Notes: generated by a model not told the origin, from the letters alone. A DNA stretch of 64,000 bases from Neobacillus niacini NBRC 15566 (GCF_001591505.1 NZ_BCVA01000015.1:44898-108897); one strand, 5' to 3'; positions 47,957-56,659 are shown, counted from the stretch's first letter. Program-made: numbers and translations.

Positions 47957-48259
47957 CTAGGTCGATAGATTGTCATTCATGGCCCAAGCAAGAATCTTTT
48001 TAGTCCTTTTATCGCCCAAATTTAATACATTGCCACTGAACTTAAATGGAATATTAGTTTCCATGGATTCAAAGATTATAGAACCATATTCATGTGAACG
48101 TGTGTGGATTAGATTTGCATTTCTTGTTAGGGATTCTCGCATATTCTTCCAGCCGCGGATTTGATTTTCACATCGTCTTGGGTATTCGTTGAGGCAGTCT
48201 CATAGAACATTTTTAACAAAAATAGCACTTCCCGTACCAATAAACGTGATTTTCGGCAA
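47957..48259 (-). pseudogene. Remnant of a GH4 (MelA-like) alpha-galactosidase gene
   Basis: On the minus strand a TTG at 48257-48259 behind AGGGGGAT starts MPKITFIGTGSAIFVKNVL and then a stop. This matches the NAD-binding start of MelA-type GH4 enzymes. From 48142 to 47957 another frame gives RSHEYGSIIFESMETNIPFK followed by FSGNVLN, matching the region near residue 340-370 of MelA. About 320 residues between are gone and the frame is broken. So a GH4 gene stood here and was lost by internal deletion. Confidence 0.85.
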
Positions 48260-48782
48260 ATGTCATCCCCCTAAAAAAATGTTTTAAAAAATTTTTTACA
48301 AAAATAGTAAAACCCACGATCAGAAAGTTGTCTACTCGCGCTGGTATCGGAGTGAATTTTCTTGGAATCCAAGTAATGGCTCTGTGGTTAAGGTCCGCTA
48401 AATCATATGAGTAAAGGTACCTCTGGGTAAATAGCCAATGTTTATGCAGGTAATGAACATTGGACCACAGGCGAACTATAAAATTCAGCATCGTTGTTAA
48501 AAGAGCAAAATGAGTATTATTTTTGATGAAGACGGGCAAGTGCCAGAACCATATTGTGATTCATTCGTATACGCCAGTGGCAGTAGAGGATCATATTCAA
48601 GGGAAGGTAGTCTATTCACGTTAATTCATAAATGCTTATGGCAGATTTTCATAATTAAATAGTTTTGACCGTATATAAGCAGTTTGTACTGAAATAGAAG
48701 GAGTAGAATGATGGTGGAGAAATATTTGATTCTCTTAGATCAATAGCTCCGTCCTTTTTATGAATTTTTACTAGTTAGTGGA
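48260..48782. other. Non-coding stretch upstream of the lacI-type gene
   Basis: About 520 bp without a credible gene. It would have held the promoter of the lost GH4 gene. Reading frames seen here are short, lack ribosome binding sites and have no recognisable motifs. A GAAGGAG followed closely by ATGATGG near 48700 opens only a very short frame. Confidence 0.5.
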
Positions 48783-48811
48783 TTGACACATTTAAATGTC
48801 AGACGTATAAT
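48783..48811 (+). promoter_or_regulatory. Consensus sigma-A promoter of the lacI-type gene
   Basis: TTGACA and TATAAT are both perfect, with a 17-bp spacer. The spacer contains the perfect palindrome ACATTTAAATGT (48788-48799), which overlaps the -35 box and could be an operator. Predicted transcription start is near 48818, leaving a leader of about 165 bases before the ATG. Confidence 0.8.
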
Positions 48812-48983
48812 CAAATTAATCAAAATATTCAGCTAAATTTTTGTGATTTTAAACTTGTACCAACAACCTGTTGACTCCTTCTGGTGGAATCTTCTACCAA
48901 ACCAAATGCTCTTACTATCATTGGGATGTAGATATTACAGTCACATAGAAGGAAATTGCTTACATAAAAGAAGGGATTTATTA

Positions 48984-50042
48984 ATGGTTAGACTCAAAGA
49001 TATTGCAGACTATGTTGGTGTATCCATTTCAACTGTTTCAAGGGTCATCCAAAGCGACCGGACTCGAAATGTAAATCCGGAAACCAAAAAGAAAGTTTGG
49101 GATGCTGTAAAAGAATTAGGATATACGCCAAACCAAAATGCTAGAGATTTAGTTACGAACAATCAGAAAAAAAATAGAAAGCGAACCATGAAAATAGGCT
49201 GGGTTGCGGATTATAAAATTATAGAAATGTACCCTTACTATTCAAGTATGCTTCATGGTGTTAGTGATTACGTAGACCATGCCGGATATACCTTAATAAA
49301 CATTAATAAAGAGGAACTTCAATACGATCCGCTGCTTCATAAAACGATCCATGAATCCGGGATAGAAGGTCTTATATTATTCGACAAAATCGATGAAGAT
49401 ATTTTAGATTATGCCTTAGAACACATACCTATTGTAGGTATCGATTTTAGTTATGCAACTACGAAATTGAAAATATCTTTAATTGATTTCGATGGTGAGG
49501 CAGCAGGAATAACGGCAGTCGAGCATTTAATTCAACAGGGCCATAAAAAGATAGGGTTCCTTGGCGGAGGTGTTGGCGAACAATTTGAGAATTTACAAGA
49601 AGAAAGCCGATATAAAGGCTATCTTAAAGCGATGCAAAATGCTGGCTTAATCATTCAGCCAAAGTGGACGGGTAACACTAAATGGTCAATGGACAGCAGC
49701 TATGAAATTATGGCAAAACTGTTAGAAGAGTGTTCCGATGATTTGCCCACAGCGATGTTTTGTGCAAGTGACATGATGGCAATTGCCGCAATGAGGGCCG
49801 TTAATAAATATAATTTAAAAATTCCAGAAGATATTGCCTTTATCGGTCTTGATAATATTGAAATGTCTAAGTACTCATCCCCACCTCTTTCGACGATTGA
49901 TATTCCAAAGTATGAAATGGGGGAGCTGGCAGCAAAAACAGTGATCGATAGGATTGAAGGGAAAACAAGGTTATCCCTTAAAATTCATATTCCTTTTGAG
50001 TTGGTCATTCGTGAGTCGTCAAAAATCAGTATAGGCAAGTAA
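48984..50042 (+). CDS. LacI/GalR-family transcriptional regulator
   Basis: A 352-residue repressor-type regulator. The N-terminal helix-turn-helix is VRLKDIADYVGVSISTVSRV, followed by the hinge YTPNQNARDL and a periplasmic-binding-protein-like sugar domain (GIDFSYATT, GLDNIEMSKYSSPPLSTI). ATG 48984 is chosen because GAAGGG stands ahead of it and the HTH begins at once; the frame is open further upstream but that part has no ribosome binding site or family similarity. It lies ahead of a Gfo/Idh-ABC operon whose promoter carries an ACGT-centred operator. Likely effector: a sugar derived from the imported glycan. Confidence 0.92.
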   Translation: MVRLKDIADYVGVSISTVSRVIQSDRTRNVNPETKKKVWDAVKELGYTPNQNARDLVTNNQKKNRKRTMKIGWVADYKIIEMYPYYSSMLHGVSDYVDHAGYTLININKEELQYDPLLHKTIHESGIEGLILFDKIDEDILDYALEHIPIVGIDFSYATTKLKISLIDFDGEAAGITAVEHLIQQGHKKIGFLGGGVGEQFENLQEESRYKGYLKAMQNAGLIIQPKWTGNTKWSMDSSYEIMAKLLEECSDDLPTAMFCASDMMAIAAMRAVNKYNLKIPEDIAFIGLDNIEMSKYSSPPLSTIDIPKYEMGELAAKTVIDRIEGKTRLSLKIHIPFELVIRESSKISIGK

Positions 50043-50048
50043 TTTTTT

Positions 50049-50078
50049 TTGACCATTCGGAAAACGTTCTCACATAAT
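50049..50078 (+). promoter_or_regulatory. Predicted promoter with LacI/CcpA-like operator in the spacer
   Basis: TTGACC, an 18-bp spacer and CATAAT. The spacer contains GGAAAACGTTCTCA (50059-50072), an imperfect palindrome centred on CG (reverse complement TGAGAACGTTTTCC). The layout is the same as at the GH84 promoter. It is the first candidate promoter of the operon starting at 50293 and lies just behind the regulator gene. Confidence 0.55.
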
Positions 50079-50176
50079 TTTGGAGAATTTACGGAAAACC
50101 ATCGTGAATTCCTATTAAATTAAGTAATTAGGACAAGAAAAAAGCTATTTAAAACAAAAATTTAGGAAAATAGATG

Positions 50177-50209
50177 GATAATGGTTGGATAATGGTTGGA
50201 AAATGGTTG
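50177..50209 (+). repeat. Three 11-bp direct repeats upstream of the Gfo/Idh-ABC operon
   Basis: GATAATGGTTG occurs twice back to back and is followed by GAAAATGGTTG. An 11-bp period places the copies on the same face of the helix, as in regulator binding sites. They lie 84-116 bp before the start codon at 50293. Confidence 0.65.
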
Positions 50210-50292
50210 AAGTAAACAGAAAGGGGGGTGGTTAAGAACATATTGTTTCACATGATTGATTAGATATTCTGAATTGATAAGGAGTGAAAAAC

Positions 50293-51444
50293 ATGGAAAC
50301 AGTTAGACTTGGCATAATTGGTGCCGGACTTCGAGGCGGAATTGCAAAGTACTGGCATAAGCCTGACGGAAAATCAGTGGTTGTAGGTGTTGCTGATGTT
50401 TCGAAAGATAGACTGGAAAAATTTCAAAAAGAAGTGAACGAACATGCCTTTGTTACGACAGATTATCATGAATTATTAGCTCGTAAGGATATTGACGCAG
50501 TATCGATTTTATCACCAGATTATTTACATGAAGAACATGCTATCGCTGCTCTAAGAGCTGGAAAACACGTTTATTGTGAAAAGCCGCTTGCCATTACGGT
50601 CGAAGGCTGTGACCGGATCATTGAGGAATCGAAGAAAGCTGGGAAACACTTGATGGTTGGTTTCAATATGCGTTATATGAGTATGTACCAAACAATGAAA
50701 GAGATAATCGACTCTGGTGTCATAGGAGATCTTAAAGCCGTTTGGGTTCGGCACTTTGTAGGATACGGCGGTTACTTCTACTATCACGACTGGCATGGAA
50801 CAGCTAAAAATACCACATCCCTACTGTTACAAAAGGGTTCGCATGATCTTGATGTCATCCACTGGCTTACTGGTAAATACACCAAAAAGGTTTCTGCCTT
50901 TGGCAGCCTTGATTACTTCGGCGGTGATAAGCCTAACACCCTAACTTGCCCTGAATGTGAGATTAGAGATACGTGTCCTGAGGCAACTCTGAATTATTTT
51001 ACTCAATGTGCTTTCAGGGAAGAAATTGATGTTGAGGATAACAATATGCTGATTATGGAGCTTGAAGGTGGAATTAAGGCCTCTTACCTGCAATGTCACT
51101 TCACACCGGATTATTCAAGAAATTATACCTTTATAGGGACAAAAGGGCGCTTAGAAAACGATGATGTAAACGATAAAATTATTGTCAAAACACGGAAATC
51201 TAATAGTTGGCATGAATTTAGCGACATCACCTATGACATGAAGAAGGAAGAAGGAAGTCACGGCGGTGCAGACCCGAAAATATGCCAAGACTTTATCGAG
51301 TTAGTTCTGCACAACAAGCAGCCATTGACCACCCCGTTTGCTGGTAGAATGAGTGTCGCTGTTGGCTGTGCGGCAACAGAATCGATTCGTTCCGGTGGTA
51401 AGGTTGTCGAGATTAGCCAAGAACCAACGGTACATATATGTTAG
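50293..51444 (+). CDS. Gfo/Idh/MocA-family oxidoreductase with a cysteine cluster
   Basis: A 383-residue Rossmann-type sugar oxidoreductase with LGIIGAGLRGGIAKYW at the N-terminus and VYCEKPLAITVEG near residue 95. An insertion around residues 215-245 carries CPECEIRDTC and a further Cys (CX2CX5CX10C), which could bind zinc or an iron-sulfur cluster. Similar insertions occur in some YteT-like relatives of Bacillus sugar operons (from memory). ATG 50293 has AAGGAG eight bases upstream. The stop overlaps nothing functional; the next permease starts 26 bp later, so it is co-transcribed with an importer. Probable role: oxidising the imported sugar or one of its units. Confidence 0.88.
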   Translation: METVRLGIIGAGLRGGIAKYWHKPDGKSVVVGVADVSKDRLEKFQKEVNEHAFVTTDYHELLARKDIDAVSILSPDYLHEEHAIAALRAGKHVYCEKPLAITVEGCDRIIEESKKAGKHLMVGFNMRYMSMYQTMKEIIDSGVIGDLKAVWVRHFVGYGGYFYYHDWHGTAKNTTSLLLQKGSHDLDVIHWLTGKYTKKVSAFGSLDYFGGDKPNTLTCPECEIRDTCPEATLNYFTQCAFREEIDVEDNNMLIMELEGGIKASYLQCHFTPDYSRNYTFIGTKGRLENDDVNDKIIVKTRKSNSWHEFSDITYDMKKEEGSHGGADPKICQDFIELVLHNKQPLTTPFAGRMSVAVGCAATESIRSGGKVVEISQEPTVHIC

Positions 51445-51470
51445 TAACTCCCACTAAAGGAGGAGAAGGT

Positions 51471-52451
51471 TTGGAAAAAATCGTTGAAAACAAACACAGT
51501 ATTCAATTTGAAATCCTACCGGCAGTAGAAGAAGTCTCTCCGTCAAAGTGGACAATGTTAAAGAAATCTTTTCGCAAAAATTGGGATCTTTATTTATTGA
51601 TTTCCCCAGTCATTATTTATTTCATTGTCTTTCATTATCTGCCAATGTATGGAATTCAGATTGCCTTTAAGGATTTTATTGCCACAAAGGGAATTTGGGG
51701 AAGTGAATGGGTTGGAATGAAGCACTTCCAACGCTTTTTTGATAGTTATTATTTTTGGCGGCTTATTAAAAATACATTGGGAATTGGAATTTATACACTA
51801 GCTGTGTCGTTCCCTATTCCAATTATTATTGCCCTTATGCTGAATGAAGTGCGTAATGACAAATTTAAAAAGTTTGTACAAACCGTTATCTATGCTCCAC
51901 ACTTCTTATCAACCGTGGTCATCGTGGGAATGTTGGTCCTTTTCTTAAAGCCGGACGGCTTAATCAATCAGGCCATTACGTTAGTTGGCGGAAATCCGGT
52001 CGATTTTATGACGGAACCCGCATGGTTTAAAACGATGTACGTTTTATCGGATGTTTGGCAAACAATGGGCTGGAGCTCGATTATTTACTTGGCGGCCCTT
52101 ACGGCTGTTGACCATTCCCAGCATGAGGCCGCAATGATTGACGGTGCTTCAAGGCTGCAGCGAATTTGGCATATTAATATTCCGGCGATTATGCCGACAA
52201 TTGTCATCCTCTTCATTTTAAATGCAGGCTCTGTTATGTCGGTTGGATTTGAAAAAGTATTCTTAATGCAAAACACGCTGAATATGTCCGCTTCCGATGT
52301 TATCTCTACCTTTGTTTATCGCAGCGGTATCTTGGATGCACAATATAGTTTCTCGGCAGCCGTTGGATTATTTAACTCAGTTATTAACTTCATTATGCTT
52401 GTGATGGTGAACTCCATTGCAAAGAAAATCAATCATACTAGCTTATGGTAG
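51471..52451 (+). CDS. ABC importer permease (LplB type), third importer
   Basis: A 326-residue permease. It has an unusually long basic cytoplasmic tail of about 40 residues, then LYLLISPVIIYFIVFHYLPM and five more membrane segments. The EAA loop is HEAAMIDGASRLQRIW. The TTG at 51471 follows AAGGAGGAG by five bases; an ATG at 51438 would overlap the previous gene and lacks such a site. Sequence resembles the 34029 permease but is clearly distinct. No ATPase follows. Confidence 0.9.
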   Translation: MEKIVENKHSIQFEILPAVEEVSPSKWTMLKKSFRKNWDLYLLISPVIIYFIVFHYLPMYGIQIAFKDFIATKGIWGSEWVGMKHFQRFFDSYYFWRLIKNTLGIGIYTLAVSFPIPIIIALMLNEVRNDKFKKFVQTVIYAPHFLSTVVIVGMLVLFLKPDGLINQAITLVGGNPVDFMTEPAWFKTMYVLSDVWQTMGWSSIIYLAALTAVDHSQHEAAMIDGASRLQRIWHINIPAIMPTIVILFILNAGSVMSVGFEKVFLMQNTLNMSASDVISTFVYRSGILDAQYSFSAAVGLFNSVINFIMLVMVNSIAKKINHTSLW

Positions 52452-52464
52452 GGGGTGAAAGCGA

Positions 52465-53346
52465 TTGCAGAATTCTACATCAGATAAAATGTTTTCCTAT
52501 GTGAATATCGTGCTTCTTTCGATTATCGCATTGCTCGTTTTGTATCCCTTATATTTTGTTGTGAGTGCTTCTTTCAGTAATCCTATCTATATTTTAAAGG
52601 GAGAAATGTGGCTTTGGCCAAAGGGTTTCAATGTGGAATCTTATACGAAGGTCTTTGAAAATAAAGATATTGTCAACGGATTTTTAAATACCTTAAAATA
52701 TACAACTATTGGAACTCTGATTAACCTGATCATGACGATTATGGCGGCCTATCCGTTATCTAGGAAAGATTTTTATGGAAGAAACGTCATAATGGCTATT
52801 TTTGTCTTCACGATGTTCTTTGGCGGTGGATTAATCCCCACTTACTTGCTTATTCGTGACCTTGGAATGATAGATTCCTTCTGGGTAATGGTGATTCCCA
52901 ATGCAGTTGCGGTTTGGAACATCATCATAATGCGTACCTTTTTTCAAGAGACTATCCCGCTTGAGTTACAAGAATCCGCGCAAATTGATGGCTGCGGAAA
53001 TATTCGGATTCTACTTAAAATTGTATTACCGCTTTCGATGCCAGTTATTGCCGTTATGATTTTATTTTATGCAGTCGGACATTGGAATTCCTATTTTCAG
53101 GCATTAATCTACCTATCAGATAAAGAAAAGTTTCCACTTCAGTTAATATTAAGAGAAATTTTAATTAAAGGGGAAATGGATGAAATGATTAAAGCCACTT
53201 CAGAAACCTTTTTGAAGCAGAAATTAAGTGTTGAAGGGTTGAAATATGCTGTCTTAATTGTAGCCAACCTACCAATGATGATGCTTTATCCATTCTTGCA
53301 GCGATATTTTGTAAAAGGTTTTATGGTAGGGTCTATTAAAGGTTAA
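52465..53346 (+). CDS. ABC importer permease (YtcP type), third importer
   Basis: A 293-residue permease with about six membrane segments: FSYVNIVLLSIIALLVLYPL at the start, GGGLIPTYLL, the EAA-like loop LQESAQIDGCGNIRILLK and the C-terminal FLQRYFVKGFMVGSIKG. It starts at TTG behind AGGGGGTG, 13 bp after its partner. Together with the lipoprotein gene it makes a complete membrane part of an oligosaccharide importer. Confidence 0.9.
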   Translation: MQNSTSDKMFSYVNIVLLSIIALLVLYPLYFVVSASFSNPIYILKGEMWLWPKGFNVESYTKVFENKDIVNGFLNTLKYTTIGTLINLIMTIMAAYPLSRKDFYGRNVIMAIFVFTMFFGGGLIPTYLLIRDLGMIDSFWVMVIPNAVAVWNIIIMRTFFQETIPLELQESAQIDGCGNIRILLKIVLPLSMPVIAVMILFYAVGHWNSYFQALIYLSDKEKFPLQLILREILIKGEMDEMIKATSETFLKQKLSVEGLKYAVLIVANLPMMMLYPFLQRYFVKGFMVGSIKG

Positions 53347-53361
53347 TAAGGGGGATGTCAA

Positions 53362-54978
53362 ATGAAGAAGAAAAAGGTTGTAACAAGTTTACTTACAGGT
53401 GCATTAGCTGTTTCTGTTTTATTGAGCGGGTGCAGTGACAATGAGAAGACGGCTGTTAAGGAAAATAAAAAAGATAGTGGGAATATAAATAAGACGGGAA
53501 TGCCAATCGCAAATAAGAAAATTGAAATGGAAGGCTTTGCAGCAAAATTTTATTCTTCGCAAGATTGGAATAAGCTTATGCTTTGGAATGAGTATGAAAA
53601 AATGAGCAATATTCATATCAAGTGGACCACAGTTTCTACAGAAGCATTAGCTGAAAAACGAAATCTTATGTTAGCAAGCGGGGAATATCCTGAATTATTA
53701 TTTGCTGCAGCCCTGCCGAAAACAGACCTGATTAAATACGGTCAGCAAGGTGTTTTCCTGCCGCTGAATGATTTAATTGATAAATATGCTCCGAATTTGA
53801 AAAAGATTATGGAGGAAAACCCGCTTGTTAAGCAAGGAATTACCATGGCGGATGGCAACATTTATGGATTCCCAACCTACTATGATCCTAATTTTAAAGG
53901 GTTGTCTATTGGAACTCCGTGGATTCAATCGGAATGGTTAAAGAAATTAAGTTTGGAAGAACCAAAAACATGGGATGAACTTTACACAGTGTTGAAAAAG
54001 TTTAAAGAGGGCGACCCAAATGGTAACGGCAAAGCCGATGAAGTCCCAATTGGCTCAGCATATGGGATTAACCCAATTCTTAATTGGCTTAAAGGATCTG
54101 TTGGTTTAAATAATCATGGCACATCGAATGGTCATATTGATTTAAATCCAAAAACTGAGAAATTAAGATTCCAGCCCACCTCAAAAGAATATAAGGAACT
54201 TTTAACCTTTGTAAATAAATTGTATACAGAGGGGTTGATAGATAAGGAAGTCTTCACTACAGACTCCGAAAGATTCAATGCTGTCGCACAGGAAGGGGTC
54301 ATTGGGGTTCTGCCGGATATTGATCCGAAAACATGGCTGAATTTAGATGGCTATATCGGCACTCCTGTCTTAGAAGGTCCTAATGGGGATCGAATCAATA
54401 CAGCCATTGGTTCACCATTAGGGAATGTAGGAATGTTTGTCATTACGGATAAGAACAAAAATCCAGAAGCGAGTGTTCGCTGGATTGACCATTTTTACGG
54501 TGATGAAGGGATTAAAATGTTCTTTATGGGCTTTGAAGGGGTAACGTATGAGGAAAAGGATGGCGAATTCAAATATACGGATGAAATCACGAAAAACCCT
54601 GAAGGACTAAATCTTGACCAAGCAATCAGTAAATATTTGACATGGCCTGGAGGATATTATCCAGGGGTAGTGAAAGAGAAGTATTTCCAAGGTGCCGAGG
54701 GGTCCGATGCCACATTAGCGAATGCTGAGAAGGCAGAGCCGCTTACTCTTAAACAAAGTGATATTTGGCCAAACTTTAACTTCACTGTCGATGAGTCAAG
54801 TGAGCTGGCTACCCTTTCAACCGATATCAACACGTATGTGACGGAAATGACTGCAGGCTTCATTACAGGCAAGAAGCCCATGAGCGAATGGGACGACTAC
54901 GTGAAGACATTGGAAAAAATGAACCTAGAACGCTATATGGAAATCTATGAAGCTGCTTATAAGCGATATAAAAAATAG
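53362..54978 (+). CDS. ABC importer substrate-binding lipoprotein, third importer
   Basis: A 538-residue surface lipoprotein. The signal peptide ends in LLSGC with Cys24 as lipid site. The mature part is long, as in LplA-like oligosaccharide binders, with GEYPELLFAAALPKT, FPTYYDPNFKG and the EGVTYEEKDG segment typical of the group. GGGGGATG precedes the ATG by a few bases. It follows the permeases by 15 bp and ends at a hairpin. The substrate is unknown; an EF-hand-like DPNGNGKADE sequence near residue 215 may bind calcium. Confidence 0.9.
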   Translation: MKKKKVVTSLLTGALAVSVLLSGCSDNEKTAVKENKKDSGNINKTGMPIANKKIEMEGFAAKFYSSQDWNKLMLWNEYEKMSNIHIKWTTVSTEALAEKRNLMLASGEYPELLFAAALPKTDLIKYGQQGVFLPLNDLIDKYAPNLKKIMEENPLVKQGITMADGNIYGFPTYYDPNFKGLSIGTPWIQSEWLKKLSLEEPKTWDELYTVLKKFKEGDPNGNGKADEVPIGSAYGINPILNWLKGSVGLNNHGTSNGHIDLNPKTEKLRFQPTSKEYKELLTFVNKLYTEGLIDKEVFTTDSERFNAVAQEGVIGVLPDIDPKTWLNLDGYIGTPVLEGPNGDRINTAIGSPLGNVGMFVITDKNKNPEASVRWIDHFYGDEGIKMFFMGFEGVTYEEKDGEFKYTDEITKNPEGLNLDQAISKYLTWPGGYYPGVVKEKYFQGAEGSDATLANAEKAEPLTLKQSDIWPNFNFTVDESSELATLSTDINTYVTEMTAGFITGKKPMSEWDDYVKTLEKMNLERYMEIYEAAYKRYKK

Positions 54979-54986
54979 TAGACTAG

Positions 54987-55020
54987 TGAAGCAAGGGAAT
55001 GGTCTCTTGCTTCAATTTTA
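54987..55020 (+). terminator. Terminator after the third importer
   Basis: Stem TGAAGCAAGGGA / TCTCTTGCTTCA (one G-U pair) with a 4-nt loop, followed by a T-rich stretch AATTTTATT. Probably partial, since the next genes lie close by in the same direction. Confidence 0.7.
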
Positions 55021-55071
55021 TTCTTGTTCGCCAAGTGTCCAGCGAGAAAAAAGGTAACTAGGGGTGATTTG

Positions 55072-55941
55072 ATGTATAAGAAGAAACCGATCAATTCCTT
55101 TTTTGTCATAAGTGATATTCAATTAACAGTTAAAAATGAAGTTTCTCATCAAAAATTTGCACGTGCTTTACAAGACCTCAACGAAATAGATGCGAATGCC
55201 TCATCATTAATTATTAATGGAGACTTAATTAACGATGGAAGGAAAGAAAGTTACGACAAATTCCAAGAAATTTTAAACAATAATCCCCATCCAGAGGATG
55301 TTTTTTTCACGATTGGTAACCATGAATTCTTTAAAAATGACGGGAATGAACCTTCCATCCGCCGTTTTTTGGAGTTCAGTGGTCTTGAAAAAGTTTATTA
55401 TCAGAAAGAAATAAATGATTGTACGTTTTTATTTCTAGGAACAGAAAGCTGGGGACCTGTTGGAAGTCCTACGAAAGATTCTGCGGTCTTAAGTATGGAA
55501 CAAATAAATTGGTTAGAAGGCAAGATTGAAAACATAAAACAACATCATCAACCTGTTTTTGTTTTCTTACATCAACCGATTCCCTTTACATTATATGGAA
55601 CAAATCTAGAATACTATCAAAATAGTATTATCGCCTACCAAGGGTTGGTGAATCGTTTGACTCAGATGAAAGATGTATTCTTCTTTTCCGGGCATTCTCA
55701 TTTTGATCTTCGCTTTCCGAACACGTTTGTCGAAACTCCCTTTAAAATGATTAATACGGGTGCTGTGTATAATACATATGGGCCCGACGGAAAAGGTGGA
55801 GAAACGGTCATTGATGAAGAAGGAAGTCAGGGATTATATGTAGAAGTATTCGCAGACCGCGTATCGATCAGGGGACGTGATTTCACAAATAAAAGGTGGA
55901 TTCAGGAGTACCAATTGAATATTACAATGAATGGAGCTTAG
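55072..55941 (+). CDS. Calcineurin-like metallophosphoesterase
   Basis: A 289-residue cytoplasmic protein with the phosphoesterase blocks in order: FFVISDIQL, IINGDLINDG, FFTIGNHEFF, FVFLHQPIP and FFSGHSHFDL. The first motif has DxQ where most relatives have DxH, so one metal ligand is changed; the others are intact. ATG 55072 is preceded by AGGGGTG; the frame is open further upstream but without a ribosome binding site. It follows the third importer and precedes a YesL gene. Substrate unknown; a sugar-phosphate or nucleotide phosphodiester is possible. Confidence 0.85.
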   Translation: MYKKKPINSFFVISDIQLTVKNEVSHQKFARALQDLNEIDANASSLIINGDLINDGRKESYDKFQEILNNNPHPEDVFFTIGNHEFFKNDGNEPSIRRFLEFSGLEKVYYQKEINDCTFLFLGTESWGPVGSPTKDSAVLSMEQINWLEGKIENIKQHHQPVFVFLHQPIPFTLYGTNLEYYQNSIIAYQGLVNRLTQMKDVFFFSGHSHFDLRFPNTFVETPFKMINTGAVYNTYGPDGKGGETVIDEEGSQGLYVEVFADRVSIRGRDFTNKRWIQEYQLNITMNGA

Positions 55942-56017
55942 CAAACAAAAGGGCGATGATAAAAGGGGAGCGGAACGGATCATTGCCTTGCTCCAATTAT
56001 AGAAATGGGGAAAAACA

Positions 56018-56659
56018 GTGAGAAGTATCAGCTTAATAAACGGTTTTTATCAACTTGCTGAAAAGGTCATGAGATTGATGCAGTTTCAACTGCTTTGGAT
56101 ACTATTTTCACTTTGCGGCGGATTAATACTTGGTTTTATGCCCGCCACGGTTGGTCTATTCACTGTAATTCGAAGATGGATGCTCGGAAATGAAGATAAT
56201 AAGTCCTATACAAGTGTTTATTGGACTACTTTTCGAAAGGAGTTTTGGAAAGCAAACGGATTAGGTCTGATTCTATCTATTATGGGCTTTTTATTATATA
56301 TGAATTTTTCCCTTATCCGTTTTTCTCATGGAGTAATCTATTGGTGTCTCCTTATTCTTGTGATAATGGCTAGTATATTGTTTATCGTCCTGATGCTTTA
56401 TATTATTCCGGTATATGTTCATATTGAAAATCGATTCAGCAGATACTTTAGTATTTCATTATTAATGGGTGTTTCATTTCCTTTTCATACCCTTCTTATG
56501 GTCATTGGATTTTATCTTTTATTGCTATTATTTAAAACTGTCCCAGGGTTGATTCCCTTCTTAAGTATAGGTCCGATTTCATGTCTTTCCATGTGGATTT
56601 CAATGAAGGTATTTACACTTAAGGATGAGAGGAAAGCTATTCGGCAAAAACACATTTAA
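56018..56659 (+). CDS. YesL-family (DUF624) membrane protein, second copy
   Basis: A 213-residue membrane protein with the family's opening pattern (NGFYQLAEKVMRLMQFQLLW) and LGFMPATVGLFTVIRRWM, followed by about four more hydrophobic segments. It starts at GTG; the ribosome binding site ATGGGGAA is weak. It differs strongly from the 28158 copy, so the two are not a recent duplication. Both lie next to ABC importers or glycan hydrolases, in line with the family's habit. Function unknown. Confidence 0.82.
   Translation: MRSISLINGFYQLAEKVMRLMQFQLLWILFSLCGGLILGFMPATVGLFTVIRRWMLGNEDNKSYTSVYWTTFRKEFWKANGLGLILSIMGFLLYMNFSLIRFSHGVIYWCLLILVIMASILFIVLMLYIIPVYVHIENRFSRYFSISLLMGVSFPFHTLLMVIGFYLLLLLFKTVPGLIPFLSIGPISCLSMWISMKVFTLKDERKAIRQKHI

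Noticed and set aside
47771..47968. Plus-strand frame of 65 codons with a hydrophobic end
   Set aside because: It reads through the strong hairpin at 47868 and has no credible start; most likely chance within debris.
48213..48539. Minus-strand frame of 108 codons
   Set aside because: No ribosome binding site or motif. It overlaps the true GH4 start in another frame, which explains the region better.
48843..48983. Longer start for the LacI-type regulator
   Set aside because: The extra 47 residues precede the helix-turn-helix, resemble no family member and lack a ribosome binding site; ATG 48984 has one.
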